This document shows, in pieces, positions 36,451 to 47,989 of a DNA stretch of 64,000 bases; positions within the stretch are counted from its first letter, which is position 1, and every line of letters begins with the position of its first letter. The DNA is from Davidsoniella eucalypti. Lineage: Eukaryota > Ascomycota > Sordariomycetes > Microascales > Ceratocystidaceae. Location of the stretch: NCBI GenBank assembly GCA_004009845.1, contig RMBW01000044.1, positions 1 through 64,000 on the forward strand, read 5' to 3'. The notes beneath the pieces were generated by a model, which did no database searches, was not told the DNA's origin, and was given only the letters and a program-made list of their open reading frames with translations. Made by a program: the position numbers and the translations under genes.

Positions 36451-37999
36451 ATGCCTCCTGTCCAGACATTCGAGGAGCCCGTCGGGATTGGGTATTTCGA
36501 AGCCGTCTCAATCGGGGCTTCTTTTGTTGTCTTGTGCTTTACTTCGGTTTACTTTCTGACCCGTCTCTTGCCAGTGATTTCCTACCGAGACTTCGACCTT
36601 CCTCCCATCATCAGTTCTCGTCTGTTCCCCATGTCTTTCTTCGCGCCCAAGCTCCCTCCCCTCGAGGCGTCCTTGAAAGAGGACGAGTGCTCTCCTCTGC
36701 TGAAGCGATCTGACTCTCGCAGCTATGAGTATGTATATTCCCTCCCCATGATGTCGTGATGTGTGAGGCGTCTTTCGCTGTGGCAGCTGCCCTGCTTCAT
36801 GCCTGCTTCATGACTTGCATATGGCCCAGGGTCATAGAGGCTTTGGCCTCGGCATCGTGTTCGCCAGTTTAGTACATCCACTAACTCTATTTTAAGCTCG
36901 GATAGCAATGGTCAACGCAATGTCAACAGTCGCGATGGTAATGGCTCCTCTGATAGTCAGCACCCTCCTCGCCAAGGCGTTACCGACCCTGTTGCTCCTG
37001 CTCCTGCTACTGCCCCTGTTCCTGTTCCTGTTCCTGTTGCTGTTGCTTCCGCTCCCGCTCCCGCCTCCGCTACAGAGCACGGAGATGCCCATCCTGGTGT
37101 GCCCTGCTCTGCAAATTGTGACTGTGACTCGGCTATTCTCGAGGGAGACACCTCGGATGCCGAGCAGAACACCGAGGAGAGTGCCCCGAGGCCTCGTTTC
37201 CGTGTTTACCACCACCCCAACGGCTCCATTATTCCTCTTTTCGACCGCCAGGAGACGGACAATGGCCAACAAGCTATCGTAGGTAGACCACCCTTCACAA
37301 ACGAGATCCATGCTATCAAGCCGCCGTCTGAGAAACAACAATGCCAACTCGTCGCTAACCGTACTGCTGTATTCACTATTCTAGGACGCGATCTATATCA
37401 TGACGGCCTACTTCATGCAGGAGATGTACGACCTCGTCATGCACCTGAACATATCGGCCGTGTCTCTCCTCGGCTCCGGTGCTGCTACCGACCCTTTGTC
37501 CAATCTCGACGCGGTTATGTCGGTCTATGCATCTCTGCCGCTGGTCCAGCATGTCGCAACTACGCTAGACTATCTCATGGAGGAAATGCCCATGTTGATG
37601 CCGCTTCTACCTCCTTCTACACCAGCCGAAGGAGCCGCAGACAAGAGCGAGTCCGAGACCAATTCCACTGCGCCCGAGAACGCGTATGCGAATCTCGATC
37701 CCGCTAGAATTGTCACCAACGTGCCCTATCCCGATGAGACTATCCCCGCCATGCTGGAGTGGCGTGACGCGGTGAACGAAACCATCGACATCGGGACTAC
37801 CATGGACCTTCTGCGCGCCTATGCTCAAATGCTCCAGACTCCGGAACAGCGGGAAGCTTGTGATTGGTACATCAAGGCCTTGTCTATGCTTGGTCACGTC
37901 CTGCATCAAATAAACAATATTGCGTGCTTGATGTTCCCGCACGTTTATCGTGAGGATGCCGCCGGTCAAGCTCAAGCCTATGCCCCCATGCCCGAATAA
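36451..37999 (+). CDS. Hypothetical protein with one N-terminal membrane segment
   Basis: Predicted 424-aa protein from exons 36451-36728, 36897-37278 and 37385-37999 (introns 168 and 106 nt). Frames close exactly. Residues about 19-42 (AVSIGASFVVLCFTSVYFLT) are a likely transmembrane segment without a cleaved signal peptide. A disordered stretch in exon 2 is a Pro-Val/Pro-Ala repeat (VPVPVPVAVASAPAPA), followed by a short Cys cluster (CSANCDC) and an acidic region. Exon 3 is helical: DAIYIMTAYFMQEMYDLVMH and later DWYIKALSMLGHVLHQINN. I do not recognise the family. The upstream promoter has a TATA-like box near 36305. It is convergent with NAT9. Confidence 0.75.
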
Positions 38000-39752
38000 G
38001 CCCTACTCAGCCTTCCTGTGCGTTTAGCTACTTGTCACATTTTCTCTTCCTCGTCCGCCGCCTGACGTGACTCCTCTCGTTTAACTTCTGGGTCCATTCT
38101 TTCTCGCTATTTCTTTCTATCTTGGCCGCATTTCGTTTCTATTTTCCGAGTTTGATTTCCTCTGTTTTTTTCTTATTCTACCGCTCTTCTTTTATCTCAA
38201 GCTTCATTCACAAACACAAAAAAAACTGAGAAAAAAATAACGAAAAAAAAAACTGAGAAAAAAAAACAGTCGCATTTCTTTTTTATATGCCATCTTTCTA
38301 TCACATCAAAGTTTAAATCCACCAAAAATAGCCACCGCCATCCTTTTCCTCCTTTTTCTGTCGAGACATTCTCTCTTCATCTTTCTCAGCCCACCGCCTA
38401 TTACTTTCTTCAAAGCCTCTCTCTTCTCTCTGGGTCTGTGTAACTCTGGCATCTATTGCAAGGATTGACTATCTACTTTTGTCTTTCAAAATTGCCACAT
38501 TCCGCCAATCTACTTGTCATCGAATGATGCCATCCTTTTTTTTATTTTTTGCTCCCTCCCTAGTTTTTGTTTTTGTTTTTGTTTTGCTGGTACTTTTGGG
38601 CTCTCTCAGATTGTTCTTGCCATCTGGATGAAGTCTACACTGCTATCTAGGTGACTATATTGACGATTATCCTGGTATATTCGCAGATTGGAAATAGCAT
38701 CAGTAACAGTGGCGGCTTCTCCAGTGGCAAAAGAGGCTCCAGTACGTGATTTTTGTTTCTTTTTTTCTGTTGATTTCGCTCCTAGCCTTCACTTTACTGT
38801 GCCGCTTGGGCACAGCTTAAGGGGTACATTTTCGGAGAATGTCTATTCCTCGTGTCCAAGCAGCACCGGAGAGCCGAAACCTCTGCTGCTGGTCAATTCC
38901 AGCCGGGTTTTGGAGAAGGGTGATCCTAGAGTGTATCGTGTGGTGATGTGGTAAGTTGCGAAGACGCAATGCAAAGAGGATCCTTATCTGCGTACTTCTG
39001 AAACAGCTCACTTAGCGGTAACACGGAGATCTGGGGAAGATCGCTACGAAGGGAGACCTGAGTCATTCATAGTGGCTCTTTCTTTCCTGGCCGTGGGCTT
39101 TTTGTCGTACACCTATGCAGGGGGACACTCCGTCTTAATAAGCTTTGTCTCTATACATCTTATTCGACATCGATCTCTTTGTATTGCTCTTCCGCTTATC
39201 CACACTTATTCGATACACTCTGGTTTTACTTTTTCGTTCTTTCCGTTCAAGGGGGGGGCAAGGGGTCGTTTTTACTTTCTATATTGGCACAAAATAGCTT
39301 TTCTCATATCTTCTTCCGGGGCAGTTTTCTTTTTTTTTTCGTTCCTAATCTCTCTTTTCACCAGCAAAACCGGAAGCCAAATTTCAAAGAGTTTCCCGGT
39401 CGTGGACTTGTCATCCCCACGCCGGATAAGTAGAAGCAAGCAAAAAAGGAAACAGAGTCTCTTTGGCTTTTGGCTTCTTAGACACGAAAGGTTTTTAGTC
39501 TGGGGCGGCCGCTCTCCGTTTTTTTTTTTCTCGAGGATGATGATCGGTGTTGTTGTTTATATGAGCCCGTTCCCCGGTGAAGATAAGCTTATTTTCTGTC
39601 GCGCAACGTTTAGTCATTCTTTCATGACTCTAATTTTTTGTCTTTTTTTCTTTTGTCTGTCATAGGGAGGGAGTTTTTTTTTTATTCATAGCGTGCATTC
39701 TTCTTCTATGTTCTTTTCAAAGTTCGGGTACAGCCAAGTATCTCCAGAAAGT

Positions 39753-39822
39753 GTAGACCCAACTTGATCAATTTTCAGTTCATTTCAATATTCGGTTCAT
39801 TACAAATTCAGTGACTCCATCG
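39753..39822. repeat. Unexpanded sister copy of the 17-bp array
   Basis: This segment begins GTAGACCCAACTTGATCAAT, contains two degenerate 17-bp units, and ends AAATTCAGTGACTCCATCG. The same borders flank the expanded array at 39840-40112, so the two are a tandem duplication, only one of which grew. Confidence 0.85.
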
Positions 39823-39863
39823 TGATTCCAGCCCAATGAGTAGACCCAACTTGATCAATAATT

Positions 39864-40100
39864 AGTTCATCACAATATTCAGTTCATTACAATATTCAGT
39901 TCATTACAATATTCAGTTCATTACAATATTCAGTTCATTACAATATTCAGTTCATTACAATATTCAGTTCATTACAATATTCAGTTCATTACAATATTCA
40001 GTTCATTACAATATTCAGTTCATTACAATATTCAGTTCATTACAATATTCAGTTCATTACAATATTCAGTTCATTACAATATTCAGTTCATTACAAATTC
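39864..40100. repeat. 17-bp minisatellite, about 14 copies
   Basis: Unit AGTTCATTACAATATTC repeated with near-perfect identity from 39881 to 40084; the first unit (39864) has one change and the last (40085-40100) lacks one base. The array ends 47 bp beyond the NAT9 stop codon, in the gap between two convergent genes. The near identity of units points to recent expansion. Confidence 0.98.
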
Positions 40101-40146
40101 AGTGTCTCCATCGCGGCTATTACAGTGGCAAGAATATATAGATAAA

Positions 40147-41066
40147 TCAATCTCTTGTGTATGTCACCTCTCTGTATCCTTCCGTCTTGACACTGCGCCA
40201 GCTACGATCACACACCATGTTGACCTCTCCGAAGTAGTTCACGCTTCCCCGTTGGACAAAATCCAGGCCTTCGAACAGCCTGCGACTCTGTACGTTTCCC
40301 TCCTTAATACGAGCCTCCAGCCCAATGATTCGGCTGGTGTCCTCTTCGGCCTTGCCCGCTGAGATTTCAGCCACGAGTTCCTTTTCGTGGGCCGAGATAT
40401 ACTCCAAGAACGCCCGTACCGCAGCCTTGCCAAACCCGCGGTTTTGGCATGTCGTCGAAGCAACCATGACGTCGATTTCGCCCGTATAGAGCTTCTCTTC
40501 CTTGGAAGTCACATGCGAGTGGCAATGCGACGATGAAGAGCCGGCACAGCAACCACCAGCCCCGGGTACCGTAGCACCGCCGGAGTCGGAGTCAGAGTCA
40601 GAAAGAACTACCTCGGTAAGGAAGAGATTGATATCACCGAGCATGAGGCCGTCGGCATCTTGTACACCGGCGTTTATAGTAGCAGGAGTAGAAGTAGCCG
40701 TGGAATCAGGTTGGCATAGGATAAACGTCAACTTGTCCGCGCTGTTGCGCCACGATTGCTGGTTTTCAAACTCTTCTTGGATGCTCAGTGGCTCTGATGC
40801 TGTAGCTTCCTGGATGGCCTTTTGTATACGGAGAAAATAGATTAGAGGGTTTAAGAAAAATTAAGAAGATGTGCTTCTCTGAAGGGTTGGAGGAATTTAC
40901 TTACGGGATCTTGCATCCATGTGTGGTATAAAGGCACATGACGAGCTTCATATGGCACGAGCAGAATTTGCGGTGTTGAGACGGCTTTTCTATATCTTAG
41001 TTCTTTAACCAATACTTTTCTTCGTCGGGACACGCATATCTCACCTGTATTTTCATTGACCTTCAT
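40147..41066 (-). CDS. NAT9: NAT9-type GNAT N-acetyltransferase
   Basis: Predicted 257-aa protein from exons 41045-41066, 40905-40984 and 40147-40818. Family marks: MKVNENT at the start, LLVPYEARHVPLYHTWMQDP, ATASEPLSIQEE, MLGDINLFL, and a GNAT acetyl-CoA loop QNRGFGKAAV, then VQSRRLFEGLDF. NAT9 proteins are acetyltransferases; the animal homologue has been linked to microtubules, and the fungal substrate is unknown. The first intron (60 nt) joins NENT to AVSTPQ as in the family, but its acceptor AAAAG lacks a pyrimidine tract and the intron is in frame without stops, so a form with 20 extra residues is possible. A Ser/Asp-rich insertion (SDSDSDSGG) sits between the two GNAT halves. Confidence 0.92.
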
Positions 41067-42160
41067 CTTGATGTTTTACCAAATTAGGAATAATTGTCGT
41101 TCATTTCTTACTATAACCTTCATTCGATGATACTTTCTGCAATCATCACCTTACATGATGAAAATTAATTAAGGTTTCGCGAGTGCGGAGAACTAACACA
41201 ACAGATTTTTTGCAACCCTAACAAAACTAATAGCCCTATATGAAAAACTCTTTTAACCCTGTTAAATCGGACAATATAATCAAAGTTTTGGCATATAACT
41301 TCCACAAATACAAAACCATTCAATGCATGTTCTTGGTAGATGACATTACTTACCTGTCCTTATTTTCCTGTGGTTTTTTTTGACAGGACAGGACAAGCCA
41401 GACTGAAACAGAAAACATCCAATAATGCGTACGATAGAGCTTGCTATTGGACAAACTTTGCCGGTACAACATGGTACCTGACAGAAACTTGGGGGGGCTT
41501 TTCTTGGTATACGGAACACCATGTATGCTACATACACTACGGCATATATAAACTTCCGAAAATTACAATCAACCATGGATCTTGTGGTAGTGGGTGCGTA
41601 CAAAGAGACAAGGCAGTCTTAGTCCTGGTGTGTTGTACAGAGGGTATCACAGAAAAACGGCAATTAAATACCAGACTAAGAAGAGCAAAGCATAGTGACT
41701 GATAAGCTTCTGTCTAAACCACATGATCGCATCTACTTATTCAGATGGCTTGCAAAGTTGGGTGGGAGAGAAAGAAACAAACTTGTTCGCACAGACAAAT
41801 GCCATCTGAGTGTAACTTTATGCAAGACCGGATGAAAGAAACATAGCATAAATCGGGTGGTAACGCCAAAGTCCAAAAAAGGGGATATTGATTACGGTAG
41901 AGTATCACTCTTACATAAAATGAAAGAGGTCCGAGGCCTGATTATTTTTCCACAAAACGTTAGTGGAGAGTTTTTAAGAGTGCCGAAGATAAGAGGAGGA
42001 TCATATATTTTCTGGTATCCATTCCGGGAACATTGTAAAGAGCTGTAGATCTGCCGTATTAGTAATAAGTGCCAATTGTTTGGAAAACTCTCAGACATTG
42101 GAACTAGGCTGTAATAGGATTGGCAGCAATATTGCACAATGGATAGAGTAGCATCTGGCA

Positions 42161-42238
42161 GGACATGCTGGATAATGAAATGTGTTATTTCTTTGTTACA
42201 GGACATGTTGGATAATGAAATGTGTTAATCCTTTCTTA
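42161..42238. repeat. 40-bp direct repeat
   Basis: Copies at 42161-42200 and 42201-42238 both start GGACATG and contain GGATAATGAAATGTGTTA. Confidence 0.9.
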
Positions 42239-45200
42239 ATATATTTTAGATAATTCGAACAGCTCGAATGTGAATAGCTTCCAAGTTCCGCCTGTATTCA
42301 AGCAAAGGAAAAAGCATGCTAATAAAATGTAGATGCGTGATAATGATCTCCCGTGCCCCTTCATGTTCTAGAACAAAATGGAAATAGCGACTTCTCGGAG
42401 TTCTACGTGTATGGTTTCTTTTTCTTCTGTTAATTGCTTTGTTTTAATCCAGCTATGTCAGCGCAGTTAAGACTCTAGTAGGAAAAAATGTACACAAATG
42501 CCTGATCGCCTATACAACGTATATATGCAGTAACCGAAAGCAAAAAGTAGGCTAGACTGGAACTTCCCAACGGACAACTGGTATTGAGCATCATCTTTTA
42601 GCCGTAAATTAAGTGGCTTAGTTCTAGCTTCGATGCTGCACGGAAAAATTACGACCGTGGACAAAGAATAATAAAAAGGGACGTTTATGTACAACTCAGC
42701 TGTTTTTCTCGCATGATCTGAAGGGGTAGAAGGAAAGAAAGAAAAAAAGAAGCCAAGAACTCGCGTACTTTGAGGCGCGTGACTCGGCAAGAGCGAGATA
42801 TTTTGTTCGTCCGCTTCGACAGATCACCATGGTTGATAAGCAAATTCAACAGATCAACATATACGTGCAGGCAAGTGTGCGATAGCCTTTGACTCGGTCA
42901 TGCAAGTGCCATCCCAGATCGCAATGGCATACGTGGTTGCGGTAAATACGGCACATGTTCCTAGTTTCACGACGACAGAAACGAGCAATCCACAGGGCAA
43001 ATCACAGTATACGAGAGTGTGTGGGAAGATACACTGTGCATAATCACCGTGATTATGCATCCCATGGCGGTTGTCCTGCCTCTTTGTAGCTTTGCGAGCT
43101 CGAATCTGTGACATGCAAAGCAGATCCACAGGTGGCGGCTGATGGCAAAGCAACCGGTGAGAAGTGAGAAGTGAGAAAGGACAAGAAACAGAGAAAGGAC
43201 AAGAAACAAGTCCCTACGTTTGCGCAAACGAGAGAATTAGAAGAGAGAAAAAGCTTCTAGTCGGCGATCATGGAAGTATACAGAATCAAGAAATAATTAT
43301 CACAAGGTAACCAACATTAAGACAAAAACATAAAGCCCCCTTTTTTTTCCCTTCCAAAATCAAGTGCTCTCGAAAATGATTGTGATTTGCCAAGTGTGGT
43401 GTTGTGCTTCCTCCCTATTAAAATATTCTGAAGGAAATATCTACGCGGATGGGGAAAGAATTTGACGAGATTGTAGCACTTTGACGCCAGGATTTGTGAC
43501 TTGACTTGAAAAAATTGCACTTTAAGATCCACACAACAGTGACCACGTTAAGCGGCGACGACTAATATTCCAGTGTTTCGAATTCCTTCCTACACGCCAA
43601 ATCCATCACATGTTTAATCAGTATGTACAGGTATGTTGCGTATAATATAAAGAAGAATAATAGCAACCATGTACAACAAGAACAGGACAAAGAGATCTCG
43701 TCAGGGCAAGTCCTTGAACGAAGCTGGCTCGATTTGAAACCAAGAAGGAAGGCTAGAAAGAGGGGAAGACCTAGATTGTGTGCTTTCCAATAAAATTAGT
43801 ATATACAAACATATATAAGTTTCTTTCTTAGGTATCAAGACTTGAAATCAGCATGGTGTCTCAGCGGTCGACGATAAATATACATATATACAGATGCAGC
43901 AGGATAAAAAGAACCTACTTACTCCGCAAGGGATCACGATACACGGGTCGGCCATGATGTCTCTCGTTTATTTTGTACAGACAGTCAGGAAACGAGGTTT
44001 TCCATGCTCGAGTACCAAGCTTCTGATTGGCGCCAGCTCCAATGTCTTTGACTCTGACACTCCTTGCTTGTCCTGTAGGCCGTGTGAGGAAAAAGAAAAA
44101 CCAGAGACTAGAACGAAATACACGACAACAACCAAAGGCCAAACCTGGCTATTACTCCCTCTTCCATAATACGGCGATATAGAACTAACAAGATATCTGA
44201 TTTCCACATTGTGACTGTCAAACAAGGGAAGGGCTGAACAAGGCTAGGATAGGTTAAGGATGAGATAGGTAAATGGCAGGTAAATAGATCCATCGGCCGG
44301 CTCGGCATCCTATTGGCGGACCTACTATAGTGGTCTAGCAACCTGAAGTGGAATAATGTAGCTGTGGCCAGTATCACGAGACGGAAGAACGGAATGAAGA
44401 CCCATTCTGTATGGAGACATGAAGAAAGATATTAGCAAAAGGTCAGCAGCTATGAATCTACAGTCTGTGCAATTATACAGCTAGTTTATCAGCTATGAAG
44501 ACTTTGGTTCATTTTAGAATTTTTACTCCATAGATGTATATACAGAGAGTTGTATTACACAGATACACAGATCTGTAGTCCTCTACAATCGCTGAGATGG
44601 ACGCCTAGGCCGCCTGTAGCTATCCAGGCCAGGCCAACGCCCGGACCAAGGCCAGGCTAGGAATCGAACCGAGCTGGATGCCCAGGGCCTAGGGTCCTAC
44701 TAGAACAAATTAGATAGTATCATTTGTCTGCGTAAGTGTTTTGTAGATTTTGTAGATTAATATGGCATATTATTGTACGGGTTACCCTCCCCTTTTCTCC
44801 CCGGTAAACAGGACAAGCGGGGGTTGATCTTCTTTTGCGTGTCGATCTTATACTTTATCTGGTGAAATAAGCTCATAAATGGGCTCGGCTGTGCTCTTTG
44901 CTTAGGTTCATGGGAACAAGAATAGTGAGAACTAATGATGATGGATACAAAGACAGTGTTAATAAGAGTCTTGGAATAAGTAAACTGCAGACTCGGACCA
45001 AATTCCCGTATCGAGAAAAGAAAGCGATTAGTCTCTTTTACTGAACTTTCATGATCCACGATTCCGCCTTTCCAACACAGTCGTTATCTCATATTATCAA
45101 CAGTATTACTCTCTATATACATACAGATGCAGTATGTACATGTGAATGATGTATGTCGTTGTCTCTCGGTGAGTTTCAGCAGAGACAAAAGGGAAGAAAG

Positions 45201-46933
45201 ACACTGCGGTCTAACCCTATCAACGTAAGGGGGTAGCTTACCCGAGTCACATGTCGTTGACCGATTACTATAGCTCGATATGAGTCGGGGAGTTGTGCAA
45301 CTTTACAGTGCTTTTGCATTCATATTCCCACCTTTCAATGTAACCCAACTAGGCAAATCTAACAATGTAAATTCAGCCGCTACAAAGCAAAAAGTACAGC
45401 TAGGGATAAAGGATTCCAGCCCAATAAAATAGCCTAGGACTTCAATGCTATGTAGACAAGAGAGGGAGAGAGAGATAAACATATGGGAAAATGACCAAAT
45501 AAGATCTGGGAAACAAAACATGGTCTCCTGGAAAAAAAACATCGGAAACAACAAGCAAGCAAAAAACGATAAAGCTCGCTCTAGCAGTTCGTTTGCGATG
45601 CCTGACGCTGACTTTGCCTGCCCTGTCGAGAACAAGGCAAGGGCATTGATCGAGTCCGATTTCTGGGCTGGCTCGAGTTTCTCCGGGTCAGCAACTCTAT
45701 CTATCGTTGCTATAGAATGAATTGAATAGTGAGGCAGCTCCAGTACAGCAAACCAAGATACGAGATCTCAGAGTCTCTACCCATGCTGTATATTTTTTTA
45801 GGCTTATATGTATATATGGCTCCCAAAACAATAGACTGATGACAGGAAAATTCCCATGGCAAACTTGCCAACAATGTAAAAATAGTCAGCTATACATAGG
45901 CTATATGCATGTATTCATGTGATGGGAAAAAAAAGTCTGTCAAACTCATTAGCTCTATGACGAAATAAAGAACATTCTTCCAATGAATACATGCATGTGC
46001 ATATACTTAGTTGTAGAGCTACGACAGTTGTCACTGCCTGAGAGAACTACCTATCCTTGTTAAACCACGCTCCCATGTCACTTACAAGGGCTAATTCCAG
46101 TTAATACACTGCCATGTATTATACCATGGTATTGTATGGACCAAGTATGCTACTGGCAGGCCTTTTACTGGCGTTATTGTTTTCTTCATATCCAAGCTTT
46201 GCAAAACCTGAGTATCTGGGAACGAGGAGCTATCGCTAAACTTGGCACCAATCTACTTACGATGTTAAACTTGAGCCTGGCTTCTACAAAGAGAGAAAAA
46301 AAGACAGTCAGGAACAAGGAACAATGCTGATTTGTGATAGTGGAGGAATTGGGAAAGGATGGAGGGAGCGAAGGAATGAAAGGAAAGGGCCTATCTTGGA
46401 AATTTGTAGCGGCGATCTTGATTCGTAGACAGAGCCGTTTCCAGGGCTCTTGTATGTGTTGCGTATATACATATAAACTACACACTACATACTGATATCT
46501 AGTTCTGTTCTGTATACACATACAGTCATGTTAAGGAAAGTGGTAAACGACAAACTTCAGCGGCACTTGACAAGGTATTGTACAAGGTGGACACAATAGT
46601 TCGGAATAACAAGAGCAGCCCGAGAACAAAGATGTAGGGTACAAGACAGAAAACTAACAAGGGAATAACTGGAATTCTCAGTTGATCAAAAAGGTCAAGG
46701 GTTGGTGTTCAGAGAAAAGTGAAAGGTACATTAGAGTTACAATTGGGTGATTGAACATGATGATATGATGGGGGAGTCCATCTCCAAAAAAGAAAGAAAA
46801 AAAGAAACATATTCTTGTGCATATAATAACACATGAGCTATTTATCATTAAAGGGAAAAGAATGATTCAGAACAAGGGAAAATAGGGAGATGTACGTCGA
46901 GAAAATAGAACCGCTTCTGGCCTCTCCTTACAG

Positions 46934-47022
46934 TGATGTGAGGGACAGAAATAAACAGTAGACAGACAGAGAGGTTTCCAAGCTTATGTGAGGGATAGAA
47001 ATATAACAGTAGACAGAGAGGG
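46934..47022. repeat. Imperfect direct repeat
   Basis: Two segments (about 46934-46973 and 46985-47022) share TGTGAGGGA-AGAAAT, AACAGTAGACAGA and GAGAGG, with small indels. Confidence 0.8.
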
Positions 47023-47989
47023 ACTCTCACAAGACAGGAAAACGTGGCGCTTTCTTTTGATTTCACGATAGCCAAGCCACATGTTTTACGTTGTCGGGGC
47101 CATTCTCATGGATTACACATGTACACATCTCGAAATAACCATAAAAGAGCAGACCCAAAACGGAACGTAGAGCATACAAATATATGTATACGTTGTGTAT
47201 AACTACATACAAAAATACAACTATAAATCTTTTTCTTTTTTACTATCGGCTTGAACGCGTGGAAAGGAGCCTGATTGTATTGCGGATCCTTTTCAACCTG
47301 AAAGCTGGGTTCAGTAAGTTGATAATCAAATCGTATTATATTTCCTGTGCCTTGTAGGAAAAAGAGAGAAAAAAAAAAAACTAAAATGTGCCATCCTATT
47401 TTTTAAATCTCCATTTGGCGGGACTCTCACATCTTATTCCTGATGGGCTATCTTGACATCTATTTGTATATCAACATTCCCCCGTTCTTCTCCTTTCCAG
47501 ATCTCGATTTGTGCGTTTTGTTTGATTTTGCTACTCAGTTTTGTATTCTGGAATTTCTTTCTGGCAAGTTGCATTCTTTTTTTATTCGTTGTGTATTTTT
47601 TTCTCTTCTTCTCTATCGAAACAAAGCAACACAAACATCGATCACACCAACGCACCTATTTTCAGCATAGAACTGTGTTCTATTTTTTCCCAAGTCAGAA
47701 AACAAAATATAAAACCAGACTCTTGTTAAGTTCTTTGGATTTAAGTTCTTTGGATCGGTTACGAAAGATCACATTAGTCCTTGATCCTGCATATTATATA
47801 TCTTGTCCACATATTTAGTTCATCGTTTCAGCCACAGCCTGGAATGCAGAATACTGAGTAGAGCTATATTGGCTAGAGGCACAGATATATCTATATTTTC
47901 TTCACAACTTTTCATTGATATCACCTGCCCATCGAGATCGTAACAGGTTCGTCTTGACTTGAACCAGATAAAAAACAAGAACGTCACAA

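Larger units (their letters stand above)
38000..40146. other. Convergent 3' gap with pyrimidine-rich DNA and minisatellite
   Basis: About 2.1 kb. Contents: a long pyrimidine-rich tract (38040-38620), purine runs at 38218-38272, and the 17-bp array just before the NAT9 stop. A 197-codon frame at 39072-39665 consists largely of Phe/Ser/Leu from T runs and was rejected as a gene. Confidence 0.45.
41067..47989. other. Seven-kilobase stretch without recognisable genes
   Basis: Between the divergent starts of NAT9 and the 48-50 kb gene. Open frames are short and unlike known proteins, and no complete tRNA was found. Contents: a 40-bp direct repeat (42161-42238), an imperfect duplication at 46934-47022, a GGTTCGATTCC box on the minus strand near 44670, and several purine-rich blocks. 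It might be a long regulatory region or host noncoding RNAs or fast-evolving small genes that cannot be recognised by eye. Confidence 0.4.

Noticed and set aside
39072..39665. 197-codon open frame on the plus strand
   Set aside because: Mostly Phe, Ser and Leu coded by T-rich tracts, no conserved motif, and located in a convergent 3' gap.
44600..44720. tRNA gene on the minus strand
   Set aside because: A B box is present, but acceptor and D-arm pairing cannot be formed and the T stem has a mismatch.
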